The notes under the pieces were generated by a model, which did no database searches, had not been told where the DNA came from, and saw only the letters and a list, made by a program, of their open reading frames with translations. The position numbers were made by a program, and so were the translations under genes. This document shows, in pieces, positions 16,166 to 26,361 of a DNA stretch of 64,000 nt (the stretch's first letter is position 1; every line of letters begins with the position of its first letter). The stretch comes from JANNUT01 sp046331425 (GTDB lineage Bacteria; Acidobacteriota; Polarisedimenticolia; J045): positions 1 through 64,000 of the forward strand of contig JAXLQU010000009.1 in the NCBI GenBank assembly GCA_046331425.1. Reading direction: 5' to 3'.

Positions 16166-16977
16166 GCGCGCCGTTCCAACGCCGGATCAGACTACGCGAT
16201 CGCCGTTTCGGGCAGCGGATGCGAGGTCATTGGGGCGTGCTCCCCGGCGCGATCACCCTTGGGAACATGCTGTGTGGTTTCGCCGCCATATTGATGGCCT
16301 CGCGCGGACAGTTCCTGTTTTCGGCGTGGCTGATCGTCGCTGCATTCTTCCTTGACGGAATCGATGGGCGCGTGGCGCGCATGGTCGGCTCGGATGGACG
16401 ATTCGGGGAGCAACTCGATGCGTTGGCCGATACGGTCAGTTTTGCGGTAGCGCCCGCAGCCCTCGTGTTTCACATGGGGTTGAACCAACTCGGAAGGCCA
16501 GGGTGGGCCGTCTGTTTCCTGTTCGCCGCGTGCGGCGTGCTTCGTTTGGCCCGTTTCAACAGCGCGCCGACTCACGACGTGCGGTACTTCACCGGCCTGC
16601 CGATTCCAACCGCGGCCGCCATCGCGTCCTGTCCGGTGTTCTTGCTCGAGGGGCAGCCGTTCCCTTCGACCGCATGGGCGGCACTGCACGCCTTGGTCGT
16701 GGCCTTGGCGGCTCTTCTGATGGTCAGCCGAATTCGTTTTCGCACATTCAAGGATCTCAGAGTCGGCCCCAAGCCGTACCGGCAACTGGCACTGGTCGCC
16801 GCGGTGGTCATTGCATTCGTGCTTTGGTTCGAGTGGGCGCTGGTGGTTTGGTTGGCGTGCTATTTGTTGAGCCCGCTGTTCGATGGAATGACCATTCGTG
16901 CGCACGTTCCGCCGCCCGAGGAGGATTCGGAGTGGAACGCTGGTCGGGTTGAAGCCGATGGGCCGAACCGACCATGA
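16162..16977 (+). CDS. pssA: CDP-diacylglycerol--serine O-phosphatidyltransferase
   Basis: Integral membrane CDP-alcohol phosphatidyltransferase of 271 residues, making phosphatidylserine from CDP-diacylglycerol and serine. The catalytic signature reads FFLDGIDGRVARMVGSDGRF followed by GEQLDALADTVSFAVAP, containing all the conserved Asp, Gly and Arg residues. About seven hydrophobic segments follow, with KDLRVGPKPYRQL in a late loop as in bacterial PssA. GTG 16162 overlaps the psd stop (GTGA) and gives an N-terminus of basic residues before the first helix; the TTG 16141 extension is less likely. Substrate specificity (serine rather than inositol or glycerol phosphate) is inferred from the neighbouring psd gene. 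Confidence 0.93.
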   Translation: MSAPFQRRIRLRDRRFGQRMRGHWGVLPGAITLGNMLCGFAAILMASRGQFLFSAWLIVAAFFLDGIDGRVARMVGSDGRFGEQLDALADTVSFAVAPAALVFHMGLNQLGRPGWAVCFLFAACGVLRLARFNSAPTHDVRYFTGLPIPTAAAIASCPVFLLEGQPFPSTAWAALHALVVALAALLMVSRIRFRTFKDLRVGPKPYRQLALVAAVVIAFVLWFEWALVVWLACYLLSPLFDGMTIRAHVPPPEEDSEWNAGRVEADGPNRP

Positions 16978-16989
16978 AAGCCAAGCATC

Positions 16990-17019
16990 TTGTTCGCAGC
17001 GCAGGCGCAACGCTACGAT
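16990..17019 (+). promoter_or_regulatory. Candidate sigma-70-type promoter
   Basis: TTGTTC (16990-16995), 18-base spacer, TACGAT (17014-17019), 24 bases before the next ATG at 17044, which has its own GGAG. It would drive the hypothetical gene and the downstream lolCD-clpC genes. Confidence 0.4.
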
Positions 17020-17043
17020 GACCGCTCCGCGTACGGAGCCCGA

Positions 17044-17880
17044 ATGGGAATCCTAGACAAGCTGTTGGCAGAGGGGAGAACTCGCCTCGTCCTCGCACTG
17101 GTGGCAGTCGCTTCGACGGCACTGGTTCCCTCGTTGCCCCGCTCGGAGGAGCCAGACTCCCTCGCAGATCCGACTTTCGATGACGCCAGTCGCGAGCGTC
17201 GACCGCCGTTGGACTCGGCGAAGTTGGCGGCGCTGATCGTGTCGATCGATGAGCGCGCGAAACTGGTACGGACGATGATCGTTCAGGCCTCTCGATCGTA
17301 TCGGGAAGGAGCGATGCGGCGAGCCGAGGCCGAGCGACGGCTGGCGGCAGCCGAAGATGGACTCGATCGCGAATTGGTTCGGGCCAAGGACCTCTCGAGT
17401 GAGCGCCTGGATGAGTTGGTCGAGGCGGTGCGGCAGGCGCGCGCGCAAGCGGCTTCGAGTAGAGAAATCACCGACCGACGAATCGATGAGGTTTGGCGCC
17501 TGATTCATGAGCGTGACGCGCTCATGGTCAGGCTGACCGAACTGCGCGGCGCGCGCCCCACCGGTCAGGAGCCGTTGACCGGTGTATGGGACCTCGTGTG
17601 GATGCCCGGCAGCATCGCGGGAACGTTGTATCTCGATCAGTCCGGGACGTTGGTTACGGGCCAATACAAACTCTCCAATGGAATGAGCGGGAGTTTGCAG
17701 GGCACGTTCGTCAACGGAAAACTGTATCTGCAACGCATCGATGCGGTACGCGGTCGCGATGCGGAGATCGAAGGCGCGCTCGATAGTGACGGCCTGCGAC
17801 TGAGGGGCACATGGCAGAACTTCGAACTGGTCCAGGGCGGACTACCGCGCGGGCAATGGACGGCTCGTCGTGCCCCGTGA
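17044..17880 (+). CDS. Hypothetical exported coiled-coil protein
   Basis: Not recognised. The 278-residue product has a hydrophobic N-terminal segment (about 15-32) that could be a signal peptide or anchor, then a charged helical region with heptad-like character (about 65-165, rich in Arg, Glu and Ala, for example RRAEAERRLAAAEDGLDREL). The last 85 residues are a compact beta-rich domain (GVWDLVWMPGSIAGTLYLDQ, then VTGQYKLSNGMSGSLQGTFV) reminiscent of lipocalin-like or copper-resistance beta folds. ATG 17044 has GGAG six bases upstream. Its end overlaps the LolC/E-like permease gene by 11 bases, so a role in envelope or lipoprotein handling is possible. It is exported; nothing more can be claimed. 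Confidence 0.65.
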   Translation: MGILDKLLAEGRTRLVLALVAVASTALVPSLPRSEEPDSLADPTFDDASRERRPPLDSAKLAALIVSIDERAKLVRTMIVQASRSYREGAMRRAEAERRLAAAEDGLDRELVRAKDLSSERLDELVEAVRQARAQAASSREITDRRIDEVWRLIHERDALMVRLTELRGARPTGQEPLTGVWDLVWMPGSIAGTLYLDQSGTLVTGQYKLSNGMSGSLQGTFVNGKLYLQRIDAVRGRDAEIEGALDSDGLRLRGTWQNFELVQGGLPRGQWTARRAP

Positions 17881-19168
17881 GTCGGGAATCGACGCGGCAG
17901 ACCCACGGCAGCCCGAGGAATCGCGCGGTGCCGATCATCGATTGGCCTTCTTCCTTGCGAAACGGTTCGTCCGGGCTCGACGCCAAGGGCTGATCTCGCT
18001 GATCAGCGTGATCTCGGCCCTCGGATTTCTACTCGGTGTGGCCTCGCTGATCATCGTGCTGGCGCTGATGACAGGATTTCATCAAGAGACGTTTCGCCAC
18101 ATCTTGGATGCGAACGCTCACGCCTGGGTGCAGTCGGCGACGGAGAACGGCATCACTGATCCTGCGCCATTGATCGCGCGCATCGAGCAGATTCCGGGAG
18201 TCGTTGCGGCGGAGCCGCTGGTGCAGGGCTTTGGTGTCTTGATACCGCGCGGCGGCGGCATGCAGTTCGGTTCGGTGCACGGGGTCGATCCTGCACGCGG
18301 CGGCCGCGTCTCCTCGATCGCCAAGACGCTGATCGAGGGGCGGTTCGAAGATCTTGCGCTCGGCGAGCACGGTCGACCTGGAATCGTTCTGGGGCGAGAG
18401 CTGGCCGAGCGGCTCGGTGTTGGCTTGGGTGATCTACTTCAGGTTCGGGTGACGCAGCCCGACCTGACGTTTTCGGAGCGCCCCACCCTGCGCGGCAAGA
18501 CCTTCGCCGTTGTCGGACTGTTCGCTGCGGGATACGAAGAATACGACTCCACCTGGGCGTTCATCGAACTGAACGTAGCAAGGGACCTTTACGGCTTGGA
18601 CACCGCGGCGCAACGCATCGCCGTAAGAACCACCGCGATCGGAGCAGTGCCGCAGCTGACCGAAACGCTGCGCCGTGAGCTGGGGTCCGATTACGTCGTC
18701 GAGGATATCTACGGTCACTACACCACACTGTTTTCGGCGCTGCGCTTGGAGAAGCTGCTGCTATTCGTGGCGGTCGGCTTGATCGTGCTTGTCGCTGCAT
18801 TCGGCGTCGTCAGTACTTTGGTGTTGACGGTCATGCAGAAGGTTCGATCGATCGGTGTCTTGGCGGCGATGGGCGCTACGCCTGCCGGACTGATGCGGAT
18901 CTTCGTTTACCAGGGATTGGCGATGGGCGTGGCAGGCACGTTCGGTGGGGCAGGCTTGGGTGTCTCCGCGGCCTGGCTGCTCGATCGTTTTGCCGTGATC
19001 AAACTCGACCCTCAGGTTTATTTGCTCGATCACCTTCCGTTTCGATTGCAGTGGTCGGACATCCTGGCCACCGTCGGGATGTCACTGGGGGTCGCGGTGC
19101 TCGCCACCCTATATCCGGCATGGCGGGTAGCGAGACTCGATCCGGTCGAGGCCCTGCGCCATGACTGA
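17870..19168 (+). CDS. lolC: LolC/LolE-type lipoprotein-releasing ABC permease
   Basis: Inner-membrane subunit of 432 residues that, with LolD, releases lipoproteins from the inner membrane for transport to the outer membrane. N-terminal FFLAKRFVRARRQGLISLISVIS and FLLGVASLIIVLALMTGFHQE are hallmark LolC/E sequences. A large periplasmic domain (about 75-290) follows, and three C-terminal helices end with YPAWRVARLDPVEALRHD, the MacB/FtsX-type signature. The GTG start at 17870 overlaps the preceding gene; TTG 17942 is an alternative. The single permease gene suggests a LolC2D2-type homodimeric system rather than LolCDE. The lolD start lies within its last codons. Confidence 0.93.
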   Translation: MPRESGIDAADPRQPEESRGADHRLAFFLAKRFVRARRQGLISLISVISALGFLLGVASLIIVLALMTGFHQETFRHILDANAHAWVQSATENGITDPAPLIARIEQIPGVVAAEPLVQGFGVLIPRGGGMQFGSVHGVDPARGGRVSSIAKTLIEGRFEDLALGEHGRPGIVLGRELAERLGVGLGDLLQVRVTQPDLTFSERPTLRGKTFAVVGLFAAGYEEYDSTWAFIELNVARDLYGLDTAAQRIAVRTTAIGAVPQLTETLRRELGSDYVVEDIYGHYTTLFSALRLEKLLLFVAVGLIVLVAAFGVVSTLVLTVMQKVRSIGVLAAMGATPAGLMRIFVYQGLAMGVAGTFGGAGLGVSAAWLLDRFAVIKLDPQVYLLDHLPFRLQWSDILATVGMSLGVAVLATLYPAWRVARLDPVEALRHD

Positions 19169-19915
19169 GCCGGTACTGATCGAGGCGCGTCAGGTTCGCA
19201 AGAGCTACAGGCGCCGAGTCTTGGACGGCGAGGAAACCATTCTGGTGCTCGATGGTGTCGACCTGGCTGTCCGTGCCCGCGAGTCGCTGGCGGTCTGCGG
19301 TGACTCCGGGACCGGGAAGAGCACCCTGCTCAATGTCTTGGGAGGACTCGACCGGCCAGACTCAGGCCAGGTGTTTCATCGGGGTGCGGAGTTACCCCTT
19401 GGAATTCAGGATCGAGCGCGGTGGCGCCGTCGCGAGGTGGGGTTCATCTTTCAATTCCATGGATTGCTCCCGGAGCTCACTGCGCTCGAGAACGTCGCCC
19501 TGGCCGGCCTGGTCGCGGGGTGGTCGTCTTCCAAAGCGCTCTCGGCTGCGGCAACGATCCTCGAGCCCCTCGGTCTCGGCACGCGAGCCACTCACTTCCC
19601 CTCGGAGCTTTCAGGTGGCGAACAGCAGCGAGTCTCGATCGGACGTGCACTACTCGGTTCCCCCTCGGCGGTCTTCGCCGATGAGCCGACCGGGAACCTC
19701 GACCCCCGCACCGGCACGCGTGTGCTCGATCTCTTGTTCGACTTGCAGCGCCAACTGGGGTTCGCTTTGATCGTCGCTACGCACAGCAGCCGGCTGGCCC
19801 GACGTTGCGATCGGATCGTCCGACTCGCACAGGGCCGACTGGCCGATTCGTTCCCGGATGACCTCGAGCCTCCAGCGGCGACCGATGCCGCGGGCCCAAA
19901 CATGACGGTGAATCC

Positions 19916-19919
<4 letters not shown>
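19161..19919 (+). CDS. lolD: LolD-type lipoprotein-releasing ABC ATPase
   Basis: Cytoplasmic ATPase of 252 residues energising the adjacent LolC/E permease. All ABC motifs are intact: Walker A CGDSGTGKSTLLNVLGG, Q-loop FIFQFHGLLPELTALENV, signature LSGGEQQRVSIGRALLG, Walker B AVFADEPTGNLD and the H-switch VATHSSRLAR. The product is slightly longer than usual, with a C-terminal tail of about 25 residues rich in Pro, Ala and Asp. ATG 19161 overlaps the end of lolC by eight bases and its own stop overlaps clpC by ATGA, so all three are co-translated. MacB-like function is possible on sequence alone, but context favours LolD. Confidence 0.93.
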
Positions 19920-22354
<2,435 letters not shown>

Positions 22355-22381
22355 ATTCAGTAACGTCTGCCGGTTCTTCCA

Positions 22382-22408
22382 GGCGGGCCCCGCGGGGTCC
22401 GCCTTTTT
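22382..22408 (+). terminator. Rho-independent terminator after clpC
   Basis: A GC-rich hairpin (GGCGGGCCCC/GGGGTCCGCC with a three-base loop) followed by TTTTTG, 28 bases past the clpC stop. It separates the lolCD-clpC unit from ompH. Confidence 0.85.
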
Positions 22409-22515
22409 GTTTCGGCCCTCTCGCGGCCGGGCGCTGGTTGCCGGGCCTGGGCTAGAATGCCCGACCCGTAAGTTCTAGCGCCGCTCCTGCGGCGCACCGT
22501 GAAAAGGAGTTTCGA

Positions 22516-23091
22516 ATGATCAAGCTGGGGCGCCTCCTCGTCGTGTCTTTAGCGGCGGCGTTTGCTGTTGTCGTACCGGCTGCATGGGCTCAGCAGGCCA
22601 TCAAGATCGGTGTCTTCGATGCACAGCGCTTGTCACAGGAAACCGTAGAAGGCTCCAAGCTGCAGGCTCGGCTGACCGCGCTTCAGCAAAGGAAGCGCGA
22701 GGAGCTTAAGAAGCTCTCGGAAGAAATCGAAAAGTTGAACACCGAGTTTCAGCAGACCTCGACGAGCCTGTCGGCGGACAAGAGCAAAGAACTCGCGCTG
22801 AAAATCGAGCGAAAACAAATCGAGTTGGATGGGGCGCAGAAGTCGGCGACACGCGAAGTGACCGTTGAAGTCGAGCAGGCGCAGGAGGGCTGGCAACGGC
22901 GCGTGCTTGAAGCGGTGAACGCGTATGGAAAGGAAAAGGGGTTCTCGATCATCCTTCCCGTCGAGGTGATCGGTTACGCCTCAGCCTCACTGGACATCAC
23001 CTCCGATTTGGCGGCGATGATCGATAAGCAAGCGACCGCTGCGCCTGCATCTGCGCCCGCGGCGCCAGCGCCGGCGCCCGTCAAGAAGTGA
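22516..23091 (+). CDS. skp: OmpH/Skp family periplasmic chaperone
   Basis: Periplasmic holdase for outer-membrane proteins, 191 residues. Signal peptide 1 to about 25 (LLVVSLAAAFAVVVPAAWA), then IKIGVFDAQRLSQETVEGSK, a long charged coiled coil (about 45-130) forming the Skp tentacles, and a closing beta-rich segment (GFSIILPVEVIGYASASLDI). The C-terminus is an Ala/Pro-rich tail of about 20 residues, a little longer than usual. AAGGAG lies seven bases before the ATG. A TAGAAT box at 22453-22458 is a possible -10 element. The stop codon overlaps lpxD by GTGA, the common ompH-lpxD-fabZ-lpxA order. Confidence 0.93.
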   Translation: MIKLGRLLVVSLAAAFAVVVPAAWAQQAIKIGVFDAQRLSQETVEGSKLQARLTALQQRKREELKKLSEEIEKLNTEFQQTSTSLSADKSKELALKIERKQIELDGAQKSATREVTVEVEQAQEGWQRRVLEAVNAYGKEKGFSIILPVEVIGYASASLDITSDLAAMIDKQATAAPASAPAAPAPAPVKK

Positions 23092-24134
23092 TCCCTCCCC
23101 GAGCGCGTGCTTGGCGCCTGGCCGATCTGGCGTCGGCCCTCGGGCTCGACTGCCCGGTGGGTGGGGATCGACTCGTCGAGGGTGCTTCAGATCTAGCGTC
23201 GGCCGGTCCGGGGGATCTCGCTGGGGTCTTCGATCGCAAGCATCTGCAAGCGGCCCAGTCCTCGCGGGCGGGAGTGCTGATCGTTCCGCAGTCGCTCGCC
23301 GGCGCTTTCGGAGACCGCCCCGTTCTCGCGGCCGCGGCGGCCAAAGCCTCGTTCGCGGAGGCGATGGCGCTGCTCTATCCCGTCGAGCGTCCTGCCGCAG
23401 GAGTGCATGCCACCGCGGTCGTCAGTCCCGATTCGATTCTTGCCGCCAGCGCACACATCGGACCTCACGTTTCGATCGGAGATTTCGTTCGCATCGGCGC
23501 GTCGAGCGTCATCGGAGCGGGCGCCGTGCTGATGGATCACGTCGAGGTTGGAGCCGATGTCTGGATCCATCCGCGGGCGGTGATCTACCCGAAAACAGTG
23601 ATCGGGGATCGGTGTGTGATTTTCGCCGGAGCGGTGATCGGTGCACCCGGGTTTGGTCAGACGCGCGATGAAGCTGGAAGAGTCGTGCGAGTGCCGCATC
23701 TCGGGCGCGTCGTTTTGGAGGCCGATGTGGAGGTCGGAGCCAACTCCACCGTCGATCGCGCCACGTTCGGAGAGACGCGATTGGCGGCGCGAGCAAGACT
23801 GGACAATTTGGTGCAGATCGGGCACAACGCGCGCGTCGGCTCCGACGCGATGATCGCGGCGCAATCCGGAATCTCGGGGAGCAGCACACTGGGTGATGGC
23901 GCGATGATGGGCGGTCAGTCGGGTCTTGCCGATCACGTGACGGTAGGGGCCGGTTCGGCAGTCGCGGCAAAGAGTGCCGTGTTCTCCGATGTGGGTTCTC
24001 GCGAGATGGTGGCAGGGATACCGGCGATGCCGATCTCGCGCTGGCGACGGATCGTAGCGGTCCAGGCTCGCCTACCGGAACTATGGAAACGGTGGAGTGC
24101 CGCAAGCGAGGAAAAGGGGACGCGCGGTGAGTGA
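23088..24134 (+). CDS. lpxD: UDP-3-O-acylglucosamine N-acyltransferase
   Basis: Third enzyme of lipid A synthesis, adding the second acyl chain to UDP-3-O-acyl-glucosamine from acyl-ACP; homotrimeric and cytoplasmic. The 348 residues comprise an N-terminal UDP-binding domain (about 1-105), then hexapeptide repeats forming a left-handed beta helix (for example VIGAGAVLMDHVEVGADVWI), with the catalytic histidine in DNLVQIGHNARVG. IDRATFG-type sequence STVDRATFGET is typical of LpxD. GTG 23088 overlaps the ompH stop. The C-terminal helix ends within the fabZ start region. Length and motif order are normal. Confidence 0.95.
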   Translation: MIPPRARAWRLADLASALGLDCPVGGDRLVEGASDLASAGPGDLAGVFDRKHLQAAQSSRAGVLIVPQSLAGAFGDRPVLAAAAAKASFAEAMALLYPVERPAAGVHATAVVSPDSILAASAHIGPHVSIGDFVRIGASSVIGAGAVLMDHVEVGADVWIHPRAVIYPKTVIGDRCVIFAGAVIGAPGFGQTRDEAGRVVRVPHLGRVVLEADVEVGANSTVDRATFGETRLAARARLDNLVQIGHNARVGSDAMIAAQSGISGSSTLGDGAMMGGQSGLADHVTVGAGSAVAAKSAVFSDVGSREMVAGIPAMPISRWRRIVAVQARLPELWKRWSAASEEKGTRGE

Positions 24135-24573
24135 GACTTGGGATGTCCGCATGATCATGAAGACGATTCCGCACCGCTATCCGTTCTTGTTGATCGACAA
24201 GATTCTCGAGTTCGAGCGCCTCAAGCGGATCGTTGCACAGAAGTGTGTCAGCGCGAATGAGCCGTTTTTTCAGGGGCACTTTCCTGGCATGCCCGTGATG
24301 CCGGGGGTCTTGATCATCGAAGCGATGGCCCAAGCGACAGCGACGTTGATTCTCTCCGAAGTGCAGGACCGTGACACGAAACTGATCTATTTCACCGGGA
24401 TCGACGAGTGCCGCTTTCGTCGCCCGGTCGTCCCCGGAGACGTCCTCCGCATCGATATCAATCTGACGAACCTGCGCTCTCGCGCTGCGAAGGCCAAAGG
24501 TGTGGCAACGGTCGACGGAGAGGTAGCCGCAGAAGCGCTGTTGATGTCCGCGATGGTTGACCGTGAGAGGTGA
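24127..24573 (+). CDS. fabZ: 3-hydroxyacyl-ACP dehydratase
   Basis: Cytoplasmic hot-dog fold dehydratase of 148 residues in fatty-acid elongation, competing with LpxD and LpxA for 3-hydroxyacyl-ACP. Catalytic His is in PHRYPFLLIDKIL and catalytic Glu in GVLIIEAMAQATATL; FFQGHFPGMPVMPG is the invariant central motif. GTG 24127 gives the standard N-terminus; the longer frame from 24097 would run through the lpxD tail. It overlaps lpxD by eight bases and is three bases from lpxA, keeping lpxD-fabZ-lpxA as a single translational unit. Confidence 0.95.
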   Translation: MSETWDVRMIMKTIPHRYPFLLIDKILEFERLKRIVAQKCVSANEPFFQGHFPGMPVMPGVLIIEAMAQATATLILSEVQDRDTKLIYFTGIDECRFRRPVVPGDVLRIDINLTNLRSRAAKAKGVATVDGEVAAEALLMSAMVDRER

Positions 24574-24576
24574 GCC

Positions 24577-25386
24577 GTGACACACATCGATCCTCGGGCT
24601 GTTGTCGATCCTTCGGCAGTTCTCGCCGAGGGAGTGACGGTAGCGCCGTTTGCGGTGATTGGCCCCAACGTGACGATCGGGGCAGGGACGTGGGTGGGCC
24701 CCCATGTCGTTTTCGATAACCACGTTACTGTCGGCGCCAACAACAAGTTCTATCCGCACTGCTCGATTGGATTTCCTCCGCAGGATTTGAAGTACAAGGG
24801 CGAAGAAACCCGGCTCGTGATCGGCGATGGCAATGTCTTTCGCGAGGGATCGACAGTCCATCGCGGCACGCTCGGTGGCGGCGGAATCACGCGGATCGGC
24901 AATCATGGGTACTTCATGGTGAACGCTCATATCGCGCACGACTGCATACTCGGCGACGGTGTCCTGTTCGCGAACGCAGGAACACTGGCCGGGCATGTCG
25001 AGATCGGGGACCGCGCCGTGATCGGAGCCTACTCGGGCGTCCACCAATTTTGTCGAGTCGGGAAAGCCGCCTATGTCGGTGGCTACTCGAAGATCACGCA
25101 AGATTGCTTGCCGTTTTGTACCACCGCGGGGAATCGTGCTCACTGCTATGGGATCAATCGCATCGGATTGAAGCGCAGCGGGATGGAGCGACGCCATATC
25201 GATGCGCTCGACCATGCTGTGCGAACCCTTTTTCGGTCCTCGCTGAAGCGGGCCGATGCTCTGGCAGAGATCGAAGCGATGTGGGGTGATGTCGAGGAGG
25301 TCAGGGTCGTCTTGGACTTCGTTCGTGCCTCACGTCGCGGCATCGTGCCGATTCGGCTTGGTCAGGTGGAGGCTGACGCCGAATGA
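24577..25386 (+). CDS. lpxA: UDP-N-acetylglucosamine acyltransferase
   Basis: First enzyme of lipid A synthesis, acylating UDP-GlcNAc (or its 3-amino analogue) with 3-hydroxyacyl-ACP. The 269-residue product is an array of hexapeptide repeats forming a left-handed helix, with catalytic histidine in MVNAHIAHDC and SIGFPPQDLKYKGE, FREGSTVHRGT and GGYSKITQDCLPF characteristic of LpxA. A C-terminal helical domain (about 190-269) contains GINRIGLKRSGMERRHIDAL. It starts at GTG three bases after fabZ, and its stop overlaps the Gfo/Idh gene by ATGA. Whether it makes ester- or amide-linked chains cannot be decided by eye. Confidence 0.95.
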   Translation: MTHIDPRAVVDPSAVLAEGVTVAPFAVIGPNVTIGAGTWVGPHVVFDNHVTVGANNKFYPHCSIGFPPQDLKYKGEETRLVIGDGNVFREGSTVHRGTLGGGGITRIGNHGYFMVNAHIAHDCILGDGVLFANAGTLAGHVEIGDRAVIGAYSGVHQFCRVGKAAYVGGYSKITQDCLPFCTTAGNRAHCYGINRIGLKRSGMERRHIDALDHAVRTLFRSSLKRADALAEIEAMWGDVEEVRVVLDFVRASRRGIVPIRLGQVEADAE

Positions 25387-26327
25387 ACAGGGAATTGCGC
25401 GCCGGCGTCGTGGGAGTGGGGCATCTCGGGCGCCACCATGCGCGACTGTATTCGAGCATGCCGGGAGTTCGGCTGGTCGGTGTCGTCGACACCAATCCGG
25501 AGCAGGCCGCGGCGATCGCGGCGCAGTTCGGTGCGAGTGTGTTCGAGTCTGCGGCGGGACTGGCGTCTCAGGTCGACCTGGCATCCGTTGCCACACCGAC
25601 CGAGTCACACTTGGAGGCGGCGCTGCCACTTCTCGATGCCGGTGTTCCTGTGCTGGTCGAAAAACCGATCGCGCCTGACGAGCAGGTTGCCCGGAAGTTG
25701 ATCGAACGTGCAGCCGATCGCGGTGCCGCGTTGATGATCGGACACACGGAGCGGTTCCATCCGGCCGTATCGGCTCTGCTGGAGCGCCTTCAGCGGCCGA
25801 GATTCATCGAGATCCATCGCCTGGCCCCCTTCGTCCCACGCAGCCTCGATGTCGATGTGGTGCTCGATCTGATGATTCACGATCTTGACTTGAGTCGAGT
25901 CCTCTTGGGTGGCGAGGAGGTCGTGATGCTCGACGCCAGCGGGACGCCCGCGCTCACCGAGAAGATCGATCTCGCGTCGGTACGCCTTCGATTTGCGCAG
26001 GGGGCAGCTGCGAATCTGACCGCGTCGCGGATCAGTGCGGTTCGGATGCGCCGGATTCGTGTTTTCGAGCGCGGTGCCTACTTCGCGTGCGATACGGGTG
26101 CTGGAACTCTCGAAGTGAATCGCATCGTCACCACAACCAGCGGCGGCCGCGAGGTGGTGCGAGAGCAAGTAGTGGTTCCGAAAGACGAACCTCTGGGCTG
26201 CGAGTTGGCCGCGTTCGTTACGGCAGTTCGCGAGCGATCACCCGTACCGTGTACCGGCGAAGATGGGTTGGCGGCGCTGAAGCTGGCGCGTCGCATCGTC
26301 GCGCAGATCGAACGCGATCCAGGGTGA
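25383..26327 (+). CDS. Gfo/Idh/MocA family NAD(P)-dependent dehydrogenase
   Basis: Cytoplasmic oxidoreductase of 314 residues. A Rossmann fold starts AGVVGVGHLGRHHARLYSS, continues with LVGVVDTN, and the family motif PVLVEKPIAP contains the conserved EKP lysine. The C-terminal alpha/beta domain includes HTERFHPAV, VLDLMIHDLDLSRVLLGG and a beta sheet. Coupling by ATGA to lpxA suggests a lipid A role. In bacteria that make 2,3-diamino-2,3-dideoxyglucose lipid A, GnnA, a UDP-GlcNAc 3-dehydrogenase of this family, sits next to lpxA. However, no GnnB aminotransferase gene follows here, so the identification is only suggested. No lpxB is present in the cluster either. Confidence 0.85.
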   Translation: MNRELRAGVVGVGHLGRHHARLYSSMPGVRLVGVVDTNPEQAAAIAAQFGASVFESAAGLASQVDLASVATPTESHLEAALPLLDAGVPVLVEKPIAPDEQVARKLIERAADRGAALMIGHTERFHPAVSALLERLQRPRFIEIHRLAPFVPRSLDVDVVLDLMIHDLDLSRVLLGGEEVVMLDASGTPALTEKIDLASVRLRFAQGAAANLTASRISAVRMRRIRVFERGAYFACDTGAGTLEVNRIVTTTSGGREVVREQVVVPKDEPLGCELAAFVTAVRERSPVPCTGEDGLAALKLARRIVAQIERDPG

Positions 26328-26361
26328 ACCGCTGTGTTGGCGACTCAGGGCCGGGTGCGTG

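Noticed and set aside
22438..22458. TTGCCG/TAGAAT as an ompH promoter pair
   Set aside because: The spacer would be only nine bases; the TAGAAT box alone may still be a -10 element, but this -35 pairing is not valid.
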